From DATLNF01 sp963765815 (GTDB lineage Bacteria > Actinomycetota > Actinomycetes > BP-191): 64,000 nt of DNA. The notes beneath the pieces were generated by a model that was not told where the DNA came from, did no database searches, and was given only the letters and a program-made list of their open reading frames with translations. Position numbers and translations under genes: made by a program. Location of the stretch: the NCBI GenBank assembly GCA_963765815.1, contig CAVXXT010000003.1, positions 62,001-126,000 on the forward strand, read 5' to 3'. Shown in pieces: positions 52,574 to 63,581 of the stretch. Within the stretch, counting starts at the first letter, position 1, and the number at the start of each line of letters is the position of its first letter.

Positions 52574-53087
52574 TCATGCACGCGCCACCCTCCCGGCGCG
52601 GCGCCGGCGAAGAACACCAGCCGGAACTTGCCGATCTGCACCTCGTCGCCGCCGGCGAGCGCCGCTGGCTCGATCCGCTCGCGGTTGAGGTAGGTGCCGT
52701 TGAGGCTGCCGACGTCGCGCGACGGGGAAGCCCCCGGCGGCGTCCCGGCGGAACTCCGCGTGCCGCCGGGAGACCGTCACGTCGTCGAGGAAGATGTCGC
52801 TGTCCGGGTGCCGGCCGGCCGTCGTGACGTCCCGGTCGAGCAGGAACCGGCTGCCGGCGTTCGGGCCGCGCTTGACCACCAGCAGCGCCGAGCCCGGGGC
52901 GAGCCCGTCGACGCCGTGGTCGTCGCCGGTCGCGTCCTCCTCGTGCTCGGCGTCCAGCGGAGCGAGCGAGATCGGTGGAGGTCTGCTCGGCAGCCGGGAC
53001 ACGGAGTCGGCGTCCGTCGGTGCACCGCAGTGGGCGCAGAATCGGCTGTCCGGCGGGTTGCTGCTGACCGCAACGGGTGCAGAACAC
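52574..53087 (-). pseudogene. garA: FHA-domain protein with zinc ribbon (GarA/OdhI-like), frameshifted
   Basis: GTG 53087, CTRCGQQQPAG and CAHCGAPTDAD form an N-terminal zinc ribbon, followed by a Thr/Asp-containing stretch and the FHA core LLVVKRGPNAGSRFLLDRDV, TTAGRHPDSDIFLDDVTVSR, RHAEF. Indels near 53040, 52975 and 52728. GarA-type proteins inhibit 2-oxoglutarate dehydrogenase and adjust glutamate metabolism under Ser/Thr-kinase control. The zinc ribbon replaces the usual short phospho-Thr tail region of GarA. Confidence 0.7.
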
Positions 53088-53225
53088 GCGACGAGTCGCC
53101 TCCCCGGATACGACGCCGACCCGCGCGGCGCGCAGCGGTCGTCAAGATCGGCGACCTTAGCCACCGGATCACCCAAGGGTCAACCATAGGTCACGAGTTC
53201 GGACCGGGCGTTATCTGTCGACTCT

Positions 53226-53642
53226 CTACCTGAGGTCGAGGTAGGTCAGCTCAGCGAACCCTCGAGCAGCGCCTGGTAGCCGGCCGCATCGAGCAGGCCC
53301 TCGAGCCCCTCGGCCCTCGGCGAGGGTCACCTCGACGATCCAGCCGTCGCCGTACGGGTCGGCGTTGACCAGCTCCGGCTCGGTGTCCAGGCGGCCGTTG
53401 CGCGCGGAGACCGTGCCCGACGACCGGGGCGTAGACGTCGGAGACGCTCTTCGTCGACTCGACCTCGCCGAACGTCTGCCCCGCGCTGAGCTCGACGCCC
53501 GACGCTCGGGCAGGGTGACGTAGACGATGTCGCCGAGGGCGTCCTGCGCGTAGTCGGTGATGCCGACCCGGACCACGCCCGGGTCGGCGGCCGGGCGGAT
53601 CCACTCGTGCTCAGCGGTGTACTTGCAGTCCGTGGGGATCAC
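53226..53642 (-). pseudogene. gcvH: Glycine cleavage system H protein, frameshifted
   Basis: MIPTDCKYTAEHEWIRPAAD, VRVGITDYAQDALGDIVYVT, then in another frame FGEVESTKSVSDVYAPVVG with the lipoyl Lys in ESTKS, and again NGRLDTEPELVNADPYGDGW. Indels near 53505, 53415 and 53315. It carries the aminomethyl group released by GcvP; gcvP lies 3.7 kb further along, with the regulators between. Confidence 0.85.
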
Positions 53643-53675
53643 GGTGGCCTCTCTGGTCGGGTCCCGCCCTGACGA

Positions 53676-54405
53676 TCAGCCGACGGTCAGCCGGGCTGGG
53701 ACGGGCGAGCGTAGACGGGCGTCCGGAGCGCTCGCAAGGCGATCAACCACGACGCGCGGTCGGGGATCGACCACAACGCGCGCGTCGGCGAGGGAGGCGA
53801 CGACGTCGACGACCCCGCCGGGGATGCCCATGGCCTCGGCGAGGGTCTGCGGGTCCCCCACCACCACGAAGCGGTACGGCGCGGAGATGCCGACACCGTC
53901 GACCCTGATGCCGCGGCCGGACTTCACCAGGTAGCTCGCGGCGACGATCCGCACGTCGTTGAGCATGATCGCCTCGGCGCCCGCGTCGCGGAGCTCCTGG
54001 ATGGCGTCGAGCAGGACCTCGGCGGTGACCGCGCCGGCCGGATCCGAGACGGTCAGGTGCAGCCCCGGCCCCTCCGCGGCGCAGGGTCCCGGCCAGGATG
54101 CCGAGCACCTCGGCGCGGCGCTGCGCCTCCGCGAGCGCCGCCGCCTCCTGGCCGCGCGCCGGTCAGGCCGTCGCGCGTCGCGCTCGAGCTGGTCGATCTC
54201 CTGGCGCAGCCGGTCCTCGCGGGCGTTGAGGTCGTCGAGGATGCGCACCAGGTCTTCCTGACGAGCCGCGGGAAGCACCGCCGTCGTCCTGTCGGCTGCG
54301 CACCTGCACGGCGAGCGCGAAGCCCAGGATGCCCGCCAGCAGGCCGAGCAGCAGCGTCGACCGGGTGCGGCCGCGAGCCGGCGCAGGTCCCGGGCGGCTG
54401 GTCAT
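53676..54405 (-). pseudogene. DUF881 family protein (Rv1825-like), frameshifted
   Basis: ATG 54405; membrane anchor STLLLGLLAGILGFALAVQV, coiled coil LVRILDDLNAREDRLRQEID, then the DUF881 core LHLTVSDPAGAVTAEVLLDA, IQELRDAGAEAIMLNDVRIV and YRFVVVGDPQTLAEAMGIPG. Indels near 54280, 54165 and 54085. Extracellular coiled-coil proteins of this family occur beside cell-wall genes; role unclear. Confidence 0.75.
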
Positions 54406-54734
54406 GCGCGGAAGAGGTGCCGCCGGATCGCGGCGAGGTTGCCGAAGATCCGGATGCCGAGCACGACGATCACGGCGGTCGACAGCTGCCCGCCGACGCC
54501 GAGCTGGTCACCGAGGAAGACCATGAGCGCCGCGACCAGGGCGTTCGACACGAAGGAGACGACGAACACCCGGTCGTCGAAGATCCCGTCGAGCAGCGCG
54601 CGGACGCCGCCGAAGACCGCGTCGAGCGCGGCGACGACCGCGATCGGCAGGTAGGGCTGCAGGGCGACGGGCACCGACGGCTGCACGACCAGACCCAGGA
54701 CGACCCCCAGCACCAGGGCCAGTGCCGGGATCAC
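54402..54734 (-). CDS. DUF1290 small basic membrane protein (Sbp-like)
   Basis: 110 residues, three membrane helices: MIPALALVLGVVLGLVVQPS, ALQPYLPIAVVAALDAVFGG and VFVVSFVSNALVAALMVFLG, with a basic end RRHLFRA. Intact although all neighbours are frameshifted. Sandwiched between two DUF881 genes, the conserved arrangement in actinobacteria. Function unknown. Confidence 0.8.
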   Translation of the reverse strand: MIPALALVLGVVLGLVVQPSVPVALQPYLPIAVVAALDAVFGGVRALLDGIFDDRVFVVSFVSNALVAALMVFLGDQLGVGGQLSTAVIVVLGIRIFGNLAAIRRHLFRA

Positions 54735-54791
54735 GCGACCACCGCCGGCTGGGTGGACTCCGACGCCGTCGGCGTCATGGGCGCTCCCCCG

Positions 54792-55648
54792 TCATGAGGC
54801 GACTGTGGCATATCGCAGCCGCGTCCCGGCGGCAGGCAGCGTCATCCGATCGCGGCGGCGGACCGCGAAGCCGACGCCGTACAGGTCGCCGAGGGTGCGG
54901 AACGCCGCGGCCGTGGCGCTGCCGACGAACGCCGGCTCGACCGTGTCGGGGTCGCCGACCGCGCGGATGACGTACGGCGGGGTCACCGGGCGGTAGTCGA
55001 CGAGGACCGCCTCGCCGGCCTCACGGATCGCGGTGAGCGCGCTGAGCCGCTGGCCGTTGATCGCGATCGCCTCGGCGCCGGCCGCCCACAGCGCGTTGAC
55101 GACCTCCTGGAGGTCCCGGTCGCGCACCCGCCCGTCGCCGGCCAGGTCCTCCTCGCCGGGCTGGTCCGGCGCGTCCCGGAGCTCCACCTCCACGCCCGGC
55201 CCGGTGACCGCGACCGAGCCGACCGCGAGCTCGAGCCGACCCAGCCGGTCGGCCAGCGTGCGCCCGCTGTCGGAGGTGCGCAGTCGCTCGTCGCGGGCCG
55301 CGTCGGCCGACGTGCGCAGCTCGGCGGCCGCCGCCTGCAGCTCGTCCGTGCGGGCCGTCCTGGCGCTGCGCCTCCTCGATCAGGGCGAGCCGAGCCCGGG
55401 ACGCCCCGGGCGCGGCCGCGCGGGTCTGCCGGGCGGCGACGCCGAACAGCAGCGCCACGGCCACCAGCACGAGCAGCACGGAGGCGCGGGACAGGCGGCT
55501 CGCCGCGGGCGCCTCGCCGGCGGCGGCGCGCCGGGCGGCCGCCTGGAGGTACGCCGGATCAACCGTGATCGTCGTGACGTCGAGGAACGACTCCCCGACC
55601 CCTGCCGACTGGCACCCCGCCCGGCGCCGGCCGCTCGCCCTCGGTCAC
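54792..55648 (-). pseudogene. DUF881 family protein (Rv1823-like), frameshifted
   Basis: GTG 55648 and MTEGERPAPG-like start; after an indel near 55610 the anchor ASVLLVLVAVALLFGVAARQ; after one near 55365 a coiled coil; then the intact core EVVNALWAAGAEAIAINGQR, LSALTAIREAGEAVLVDYRP and TPPYVIRAVGDPDTVEPAFV. The start overlaps the stop of the upstream nucleotidyltransferase gene. Confidence 0.75.
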
Positions 55649-58177
55649 GGCACGACCGGGGCGCCGGCCGCGTCGACGACGGCGGCCCACTGCTCGAGCA
55701 GCGCGCTGACCGCGCCCGCGGCCGGCCCTTCGGCCCAGAGGTGCGTGACGGCCTCGGCCGGGTCGGGCAGCACCAGCACCCAGCTGCCGTCCGGCTCGAC
55801 CACCCGCACGCCGTCGGTGGTGTCGACCTCGCGGGCGCCGGCGGCCTCGACCACCGCCCGCATGACCAGCCCCTTGGTCGCCCACGGCGTCGGCACCGAG
55901 CGGCGCACGCACGTGCGCCGTGGGGATGCGGGCGTCGATCTGGCGACAGCGTCAGCTTGGTGCGGGCGACGAGCCCCAGCAGGCGGACGAACGCGGCGAT
56001 CGCCGTCGATCGACGCGGTGAACTCCGGGATGACGAAGCCGCCGCGGCCGTCGCCGGCGAAGACCACGCCCGGCTCGGCGGCCGCGGCCATCAGCTCCTC
56101 CGGCGACAGTCGCGGTCCACGCGCCGTGCACGCCGTGGAACCTCGTCACCTCCTCGGCGACCCGGGTGGTCGTGACCGGCAGGGCGACCGGTGCCGTGCC
56201 CCCGCTCCGCGGCGACCAGGTCGAGCAGCACCAGCAGCGCGCGGTCGTCGTGGATGAGCTGACCGCGCTCGTCCACGATCGCCATGCGCTCGCCGCCGTG
56301 GTCGAAGCGCACGCCGAACGCCGCGCGCGACGACGCGACCAGCTCGCCGAGCCGCTCGATGCCCGCATGTGCTCGGCCAGCGTCTCGGTGGTGTAGGCCT
56401 CGTCGAGCCGGCCGTTCACCGTGAGCACGTCGACGCCGAGACGGCCGAGCAGCGTGGGCAGCACCAGGGCCGCCGCACCGCCGGCGGTGTCGACGACGAC
56501 CTTGAGCGCCGGCCTCGCGCGACGCCGGTCGTGTCGATGCCTGTGCAGCAGCTCCTGCGCGTACTGCTCGAGTCGCGCGCGGCGGGAACGTCAGCTCGGC
56601 GATCTCGCCCGGGAACGCCCGGCGGAACTCCTCGCGGTAGAAGACCCGCTCGAGCTTGCGCTGCGCCGCCGGGGAAAGGTCGGCGCCGTTGCTCGTCGAG
56701 GAAGACGATGTCGATGCTCTGCGGGTCGCCGGGCGTGGTGCGCAGCATGATGCCGCCGACCGGCCTCGGTGACGCGGACGTCGAACCGGGTGACCGGCAG
56801 TCGGCGCCACCTCGAGGTCGCGTACGTCGATCGCGCTGGCGGTCAGCGCGCTGATGACGGCGCGCTTGAGCGCGCGCGCCGCCCGCGACGCGTCGCGGCT
56901 GGTCGTGACGACGCGAGCCCTTCTTCAGCGTCGTGGCGTACGCCGACGCCAGCCGCACCGACGAGCTCGGGCGTGATCTCGACGTTGACCAGCCCGCGAC
57001 ACGCCGCGCGGCCCGAACAGGCTGCCGGTGGCCGCGCGACTCCCAGATGACGCTGGTGTTGACGACCGCGCCGGCCTCGATGGTCTTGAACGGGTAGACC
57101 TTGACCGCCGTCGGAGACGAACGCCTCCTCCTCGACGACGCACTCGTCGCCGATGATCGCGCCCTCCTCGATCCGGGCGCCGCGCATGACGTCGGTGTTC
57201 TTGCCGATGACGCAGCCGCGCAGGTTGGTCTGCCGGGCCCGATGAAGACGTTGTCGTGCACCACGGCCCGGTGCAGGAACGCGCCGCCCTTCACGACGAC
57301 GTTGCTGCCGAGCACGGTGTACTCGCGCAGCTCGGCGCCGGCCTCGACCTTCGCGTAGTCGCCGATGTAGAGCGGGCCGCGGAGCACCGCCTCGGGGTCG
57401 ACCTCGGCGCCCTCGCCGACCCAGACGCCGGGCGAGAGCTCGAAGCCGTCGATCTCGACGTCGACTGCACGGTTGAGCACGTCGGCCTGCGCCCGGAGGT
57501 AGCTCTCGTGCGTGCCGACGTCCTCCCAGTAGCCGTCGGCGACGTAGCCGTACAGCGGCGCGCCGGCGGCGAGCAGCGCGGGGAACACGTCGCCGGACCA
57601 GTCGACGGCCTCCTCGGCCGCGACGTGCTCGAAGACCTCGGGCTCCATCACGTAGATGCCGGTGTTGACGGTGTCGGAGAACACCTGGCCCCACGTCGGC
57701 TTCTCGAGGAAGCGCTCGATGCGCCGGCCTCGTCGGTGATGACGATGCCGAACTCCAGCGGGTCGGGCACCCGCTTCAGCCCGACCGTGACCAGCGCGCC
57801 GCTGCTGCTGGTGGGACTCGACCATCGCGGTGAGGTCGATGTCGGTCAGCGCGTCGCCGGAGATGACGAGGAACGGCGTCGTCGCGCAGCGCCTCCTCGG
57901 CGTTCTTCACGCTGCCGGCGGTGCCGAGCGGCGTCTCCTCGGTGGCGTACGACGAGGTTCATCCCGAGCTCGTCGCCGTCGCCGAAGTAGTTGCGGACCA
58001 GCGCAGGCGAGGAACTGCACCGTGACGACGGTCTCGGTGAAGCCGTGCCGGCGCAGCAGGCCGCAGGACGTGCTCCATGATCGGCTTGTTCACGACCGGC
58101 AGCAGCGGCTTGGGCTGGTTGGCCGTCATCGGGCGCAGCCGGGTGCCCTCGCCGCCGGCCATCACGACCGCCTTCAC
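55645..58177 (-). pseudogene. Mannose-1-phosphate guanylyltransferase / phosphomannomutase fusion, frameshifted
   Basis: About 840 residues. N-terminal nucleotidyltransferase MKAVVMAGGEGTRLRPMTAN, QPKPLLPVVNKPIMEHVL; then left-handed beta-helix acyl-like repeats (GEGAEVDPEAVLRGPLYIGD; SNVVVKGGAFLHRAVVHDNV); then phosphohexomutase-like pieces (VRFDHGGERMAIVDERGQLI and FAGDGRGGFVIPEF). At least twelve indels. It would supply GDP-mannose or a related sugar nucleotide for glycolipids and glycans. The usual active-site Ser loop of the mutase cannot be checked because of the frameshifts. Confidence 0.75.
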
Positions 58178-58771
58178 GCCTGCGCTCCTGTCGGTGTGCG
58201 CCCCTCGTGCCGGTCAGCCGCCACCAGCTCGCGGACCTGGACGACGTAGAGCACCGCGGCCCACCAGTACAGAGCGGTGCCCCAGGTCGCGAAGGCCCAA
58301 CCCAGCGGCCGGCACAGCGTCGGCGAACCAGCCGTCCCACGAGTGGGCGCAGAGCAGCAGCGGGAAGGCGTAGAGCAGGTTGAACGTCGCGGCCTTGCCG
58401 AGGAAGTGCACCGGCAGCGGGCCGTAGCCGTGCCGCTGCAGCACCGGCAGCGTGAAGCTGAGCAGGACGTCCCGGCCAGCAGGATCGCCGCGCTGAGCCA
58501 CAGCGGGACGACGTCGCGGACCGCGAGGGCGACCAGCGTGGTGACGATGTAGAGCCGGTCGGCCAGCGGGTCGAGCAGCTGCCCGAGCCGGCTGGTCAGG
58601 CCGTACTTGCGCGCGATCTTGCCGTCGAAGTAGTCGGTCCAGCCGCTGGCCATCAGGAGGCCAGCGCCCAGCCGTCGGACTGCGGACCCAGCAGCAGTAG
58701 AGGAACACCGGCACGCCGACCAGCCGCAGCGTGGAGAGCACGTTGGGCACGGTCAGCACCCGGTCGGTCAT
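58174..58771 (-). pseudogene. CDP-alcohol phosphatidyltransferase (PgsA-like), frameshifted
   Basis: ATG 58771, MTDRVLTVPNVLSTLRLVGV, then DYFDGKIARKYGLTSRLGQL with LDPLADR, an exact match to the family motif D-x2-D-G-x2-A-R-x8-G-x3-D-x3-D. Membrane helices before and after. Indels near 58690, 58655, 58473 and 58318. It makes phosphatidylglycerol phosphate or another phospholipid from CDP-diacylglycerol; the corresponding mycobacterial gene is pgsA2. Confidence 0.8.
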
Positions 58772-58923
58772 CGGCACGAGCGAGGCCGGCGTGCCGTCGA
58801 CGACGGACCGCCGAGCGGGTCCCCCGTCTGGCACTGGCGGCTCCTCGGGTCTGGCGGCGGGTGCAGCAGGGGCCGTGCCCGCGGACGGGAACGGCCCCTG
58901 GTCGTGCACAAGGCGTGCGCCCG

Positions 58924-58997
<74 letters not shown>

Positions 58998-59070
58998 GCG
59001 CCTGGACCCGGGTCGAGCGGTCCAGGTGCGGTCGTGACCTTACCAGCCGATCCGCGAGCCGACCGGCCGA

Positions 59071-60487
59071 CTACCGGCCCTTCGCGGCGCGCTTCTCGCT
59101 TGACCTTGACGCCGATCTCGATCGGCGAGCCCGCGAACCCGAAGTCCTCGCGCAGCCGGCGCTCGATGAACCGGCGGTAGGCCGGCTCGAGGAACCCGGT
59201 CGTGAACAGCACGAACCGCGGCGGCCGGGTGGCGGCCTGGGTGGCGAAGAGCACCTTCGGCTGCTTGCCGCCGCGCGGCGGCGGCGGCGTACGGGCGACC
59301 ACCTCGCCGAGCCAGGAGTTGAGCTTGCCGGTCGGGATCCGCCGGTCCCACGACTCCAGCGCCCGGACCAGGTGCGGGGCGATCTTGTCGACGCTGCGGC
59401 CGGTCTTCGCCGAGACGTTCACCCGCGGCGCCCAGGCGACCCGCTCGAGGTCGCTGAGCAGCTCGCGCTCGAGGTCGTAGCGGCGGTCCTCGTCGACCAG
59501 ATCCCACTTGTTCAGCGCGATCACCAGAGCCCGGCCGGCCTCGATCGCCGTGGTGATCACCCGCTGGTCCTGCTCGGTCAACGGGATGCTCGCGTCGACC
59601 AGGACGACCGCGACCTCGGCCGCCTCCAGGGCGGCGATGGTCCGCACGCTGCAGTAGTACTCCGCGCCCTTCGCCTCGCGCACCCGACGTCGCAATCCCG
59701 CTGTATCGACAAACCGCCATGTCTCTCCGCCGAGCTCAACCAGGGAGTCCACGGGGTCCCGCGTGGTGCCGGCCACGCTGTCCACGAGCACGCGTTCCTC
59801 ACCCAGCAGCCGGTTCAGCAAAGACGACTTGCCGACATTGGGCCGTCCGATCAGCGCCACCCGACGCGGGCCGAGCTCGGGCTCCTCGTCGATCCGCGGT
59901 GCGTCCGGCAGCGCGTCGAGGACCGCGTCGAGCAGGTCCCCGCTCCCCCGCCCGTGCAGCCCGCTGACGACCAGCGGCTCGCCCAGGCCGAGCGACCACA
60001 GCTCGGCGGCGTCGCTCTCGGTGCGCTGGTCGTCGACCTTGTTGGCGGCGAGCACCACCGGCTTGCCGGCCCGCTGCAGCACCCTGGCCACCATCCGGTC
60101 GGCATCAGTCGCACCCACGGTGGCGTCGACCACGAAGAGCACGGCGTCGGCCGCGGTGACCGCGACCTCGGCCTGGGCGGCGATCCGGGCCGACAGCCCC
60201 TCGGCGTCCGGGTCCCATCCGCCGGTGTCGACGACCGTGAAAGCCCGGCCGTTCCACGTCGCGTCGTAGGCGACCCGGTCGCGGGTGACGCCGGGGACGT
60301 CCTCGACGACCGCCTCCCGCCGGCCGAGGAAGCGATTGACCAGGGTCGACTTGCCGACGTTCGGGCGCCCGACGACCGCGAGGACGGGCAGCGGCGCGCG
60401 GACGATCGGCTCGTCGGACTCCGGCGCGGTGATCGCGTCGTCGTCGGGGGTGCCCGAGGTATCCGGAGCATTCCGGCGCGGTGTCAT
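59071..60487 (-). CDS. der: GTPase Der (EngA), ribosome assembly
   Basis: Two tandem G domains: GRPNVGKSTLVNRFLGRRE, DTGGWDP, ANKVD in the first; GRPNVGKSSLLNRLLGEER, DTAGLRRR, ALNKWD in the second; then the KH-like C-terminal domain (LGEVVARTPPPPRGGKQPKV; FVLFTTGFLEPAYRRFIERR). Der helps build the 50S subunit. One extra C near 59101 shifts the last 12 residues; with it removed the protein ends VKVKEKRAAKGR and stops at 59071, which is why that end is given here. Stop-start overlap with the acyltransferase upstream. Confidence 0.9.
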
Positions 60488-61161
60488 AACTCTCCACTCT
60501 CCACGGCGCGGACGTGCGACGCCAACGCGACCCGGATCTGCTCAGCGGCGTCGGCCACGGCACGGCGGGAGCGCGGGTCTCCGGACACCGTCACCGTGAA
60601 CGGGGCGCCGAACACGACATCGACACCTGTCCGCCAGCGCGGCAGCTTCGCGCCGCGCGGCCACGCGGTCTCGGTGCCGAGGCAGGCGACCGGCACGATC
60701 GGGCAGCCGGGGTGGTGGACGGCGAGGTAGGCGATGCCGTGCTGAACCTCGTCCAGCGAGCCGGCACCCCGGGTGCCCTCGGGGAAGATCCCGAGCAGCC
60801 CACCCGCGTCGAGCACCTCCCGGCAGCGGCGCAGCGCGGCCCGGTCGGGCCGGCCGCGGTGGACCGGGATCTGGCCGAGGGCGCCGAGCAGCCGAGCGAG
60901 GGGGCCGACGAACAGCTCGGACTTGGCCAGGAAGGTCGTCGGCCGGCGGATCCCCGCCGCCACGACCGGACCGTCGACGAGTCCCCGGTGGTTACCCGCC
61001 AGGATGACCGCGCCGTGGGCAGGAACGTGAGCACCGCCTCTCACCCTCAGGTTGAAGATGAGCCTCACCAGGGGCCGTCCGACAACGCCGAGTGCCAGGT
61101 GCAGCCGGGGCCGGTAGCGAATGTCCATCCGAACCCGAGGTAGCCCGGTGGCGACGCTCAT
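60484..61161 (-). CDS. 1-acyl-glycerol-3-phosphate acyltransferase family (PlsC-like)
   Basis: 225 residues from ATG 61161. Catalytic HX4D in GNHRGLVDG and the substrate motif FPEGTRGAG, plus VPVACLGTETAWPRG. Transfers an acyl chain to lysophosphatidate or a related lipid at the membrane. The cmk-plsC-der order is common in actinobacteria. Overlaps cmk by four bases. Confidence 0.85.
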   Translation of the reverse strand: MSVATGLPRVRMDIRYRPRLHLALGVVGRPLVRLIFNLRVRGGAHVPAHGAVILAGNHRGLVDGPVVAAGIRRPTTFLAKSELFVGPLARLLGALGQIPVHRGRPDRAALRRCREVLDAGGLLGIFPEGTRGAGSLDEVQHGIAYLAVHHPGCPIVPVACLGTETAWPRGAKLPRWRTGVDVVFGAPFTVTVSGDPRSRRAVADAAEQIRVALASHVRAVESGEL

Positions 61162-61943
61162 GAACCGGCCGCCGGCGCTGGAGCGCTCCGCGGGGCGGAC
61201 GCCGTCGGGATCCCGGCTCGGGCGCACTCTGCCAGCACAGCGCTGACGACCTGTGCCACGCCCAGGTCGGTGGAGTCGATCTCCACCGCGTCGGGCGCCT
61301 GGGTGAGCGGGCTCGCCGTCCGGGTGCTGTCGAGCTGGTCCCGTCGGTCCAGTGCGGCGAGGGTGTGCGCCACCGCCTCCGGGCCCGCCGACTCCTCCCG
61401 GTGGCGCCGGGTCGCGCGGGCCTCGCTCGAGGCGGTGAGGTACACCTTCACCGTGGCGTCGGGGGCCACCGTCGTGGCGATGTCGCGTCCCTCGACGACG
61501 ATGCCGCCGTCGCCGATCAGGTCTCGCTGACGGCGGACCAGCCACTCACGAACGGCTGGCACCGCCGCCACCGCCGACACGGCAGCGGTGACCCGCGTCG
61601 AGCGGATCTCCGTCGAGACGTCCACCGGGCCGACCCGCACCCGGAAGCGACGTGGTGCGGTGCCGATCGTCAGACCCAGCTGATCCAGTCGCTCGGGGGT
61701 GAGCGCCGTCTCCAGTGCCGAGGCGTCCGCCGGGTCAAGGCCGTCCTCGAGGGCACGCCAGGTGATCGCGCGGTACATCGCGCCGGTGTCGAGGTAGCGC
61801 AGGCCGAGCCGTTGAGCGACCCGCCGGGCCACCGTGCTCTTGCCGGAGCCGGACGGCCCGTCGATCGCGATCACCGCCCGGGTGCGCGGCGTCGGCCGTG
61901 CGCGCTCGCCAGGAGCAGACCGCGCGGACCGACTCGTCGACAT
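61158..61943 (-). CDS. cmk: Cytidylate kinase
   Basis: 261 residues from ATG 61943. P-loop AIDGPSGSGKSTVARRVAQR, LGLRYLDTGAMYRAITW, and VEGRDIATTVAPDATVKVYL, the standard CMP kinase motifs. Phosphorylates CMP and dCMP. About 25 extra residues at both ends are Ala/Arg/Pro-rich. A start 16 codons upstream (61991) is possible. Confidence 0.9.
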   Translation of the reverse strand: MSTSRSARSAPGERARPTPRTRAVIAIDGPSGSGKSTVARRVAQRLGLRYLDTGAMYRAITWRALEDGLDPADASALETALTPERLDQLGLTIGTAPRRFRVRVGPVDVSTEIRSTRVTAAVSAVAAVPAVREWLVRRQRDLIGDGGIVVEGRDIATTVAPDATVKVYLTASSEARATRRHREESAGPEAVAHTLAALDRRDQLDSTRTASPLTQAPDAVEIDSTDLGVAQVVSAVLAECARAGIPTASAPRSAPAPAAGS

Positions 61944-62113
61944 ATCTCCTTCTCGGCTCGCCCCGGTCACCACCCCGGAGTGCTGGAACACGCGGACCGG
62001 AGCCTCGCTGCCAGGTCCGGGAGGAACAGCCTATCGGGTGCGGCCACCCGCACGATCCGCGCCTCTCACGTCACCTTGTCGGCAAGACGTCTTATCGATG
62101 TACGGTCGCCGAC

Positions 62114-63193
62114 TCAGCTGGTTCGGTGCGCGGCCCAGCCGGCCGCGCGCAGCGTCTCGAGCAGCCTCGGGACGTCCGGATCCCGTACCTCGAGATCGAC
62201 GAAGCCGACCGGGTGGTCAGCGGCGTGCTCGATGGTCAGGTCCTCCACGTTGACCTGCGCCCGCGCGGCAGCGGTCAGCAGCCGGGCCAGCTCACCGGGG
62301 CGGTCGGCGAGCACCACGCCGACCCGTGACCAATCGGCCCGGGGCGCGGCACTGGGCTTGCCGGGAAGCAGCCGGCGGCCGTCCTGGCCGGCGGCGATGA
62401 GCTCGCCCACCGGACCGGCGTCGCCGGACCCCAGAGCGGCAGCGACCGACTGGAGCCGGGCCGCCAGGTCGGCCAGGACCGGCGCCAGCCGGGGGCCGTT
62501 GTCACCCGCGATGCCGCGCCACAGGGTCGGGTCGCTGTCCGCCAGCCGCGTGGTGTCCCGGAAGCCCGGACCGGCGAGGACCGGACCGAGCGGGCCGGCC
62601 TCCGTCAGGGTCGCAGCGAGCAGCGACGCGACGACCTGCGGGGCGTGCGACACCGCCGCGAGCACCCGGTCGTGCTCGTCGGGCGACACCGTCACCGGGC
62701 GGGCTCCGCAGCGCTGAGCGAGCTCGGCCACGTCCGCCGCCGCCTGCGCCGACGTGAAGAGGTGCGGGCTGACGACCCAGACGGCGTGGTCGAACAGCTC
62801 CGGCTGGGCCGCGCCGGGGCCGCGCCGCTCGCGGCCGGCGATCGGGTGGCCGCCACACACAGCAGACGCCTGATCCCCCAACGTCTCGATATCAGCGAGA
62901 AGGTTGGACTTGACTGAGGCGACGTCGCTGATTGTCGCGCTCAGGCCGAGACCGAGAAGATCCCGGATGACCTTCGGCGTCTGGGCCGGCGGGCAGGCGA
63001 CCACCACGTGGTCGCAGGCCGACAAGCCGGCCAGGCCGTCGACGACGTCACCCGCGCCGAGGGCCGCCGCCGCCGCGGCCCGGCCCTCGTCGACGTCGAC
63101 GAGGACGCAGCGCTGACCCGCGCGCGCCAGGGCGAGCCCGACCGAGGTGCCGATCAGCCCGGCCCCGACGATCCCGACCCGGTCGACGCTCAC
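62114..63193 (-). CDS. tyrA: Prephenate dehydrogenase with ACT domain
   Basis: 359 residues from GTG 63193. NAD-binding GIVGAGLIGTSVGLALARAG, catalytic region CGGHPIAGRERRGPGAAQPE with His, SPDEHDRVLAAVSHAPQVVA with the second conserved His, and a C-terminal ACT domain (VGVVLADRPGELARLLTAAA; VNVEDLTIEHAADHPVGFVD) for feedback by tyrosine. It converts prephenate to 4-hydroxyphenylpyruvate. Follows aroH, the step before, with 25 bases between. Confidence 0.9.
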   Translation of the reverse strand: MSVDRVGIVGAGLIGTSVGLALARAGQRCVLVDVDEGRAAAAAALGAGDVVDGLAGLSACDHVVVACPPAQTPKVIRDLLGLGLSATISDVASVKSNLLADIETLGDQASAVCGGHPIAGRERRGPGAAQPELFDHAVWVVSPHLFTSAQAAADVAELAQRCGARPVTVSPDEHDRVLAAVSHAPQVVASLLAATLTEAGPLGPVLAGPGFRDTTRLADSDPTLWRGIAGDNGPRLAPVLADLAARLQSVAAALGSGDAGPVGELIAAGQDGRRLLPGKPSAAPRADWSRVGVVLADRPGELARLLTAAARAQVNVEDLTIEHAADHPVGFVDLEVRDPDVPRLLETLRAAGWAAHRTS

Positions 63194-63218
63194 GGCGCGC
63201 CCGCTCCCCCGCCGGAGC

Positions 63219-63581
63219 TCACTGCGGCAGGTCCGTGCGCAGCGCCTCGGCGCCGCGCAGGTAGACGTGGCGCAGCTCGGACCGTGGCCGGTCGGTCTCG
63301 ACATGGGCGAGGAGGCGCAGCACGCGGGGCATGGCCCCGGGCACGTCGATCTCCGTCGCGCAGAGCAGCGGCACATCGGTGATGCCCAGGCGGCGCGCGG
63401 CGTAGGCGGGGAACTCGGCGGTCAGGTCCGGCGTCGCGGTGAACACGACGCTGATCAGGGCGTCGGTGCTCAGCGAGTTGCGAGCGAGCACCGCGGTGAT
63501 CATCTCGGTGACCGCGTCGAGGATCTCCTCCCGGTCGTCCGCCCCGACCTGGATGGCCCCTCGCACCGCTCTGACCGCCAC
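63219..63581 (-). CDS. aroH: Chorismate mutase, AroH class
   Basis: 120 residues: AVRAVRGAIQVGADDREEIL, ISVVFTATPDLTAEFPAYAA, RRLGITDVPLLCATEIDVPG and LRHVYLRGAEALR. This is the trimeric Bacillus AroH fold, with the active-site Arg in VRGA and the Arg of YLRGA. It turns chorismate into prephenate for the adjacent TyrA. Confidence 0.9.
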   Translation of the reverse strand: MAVRAVRGAIQVGADDREEILDAVTEMITAVLARNSLSTDALISVVFTATPDLTAEFPAYAARRLGITDVPLLCATEIDVPGAMPRVLRLLAHVETDRPRSELRHVYLRGAEALRTDLPQ

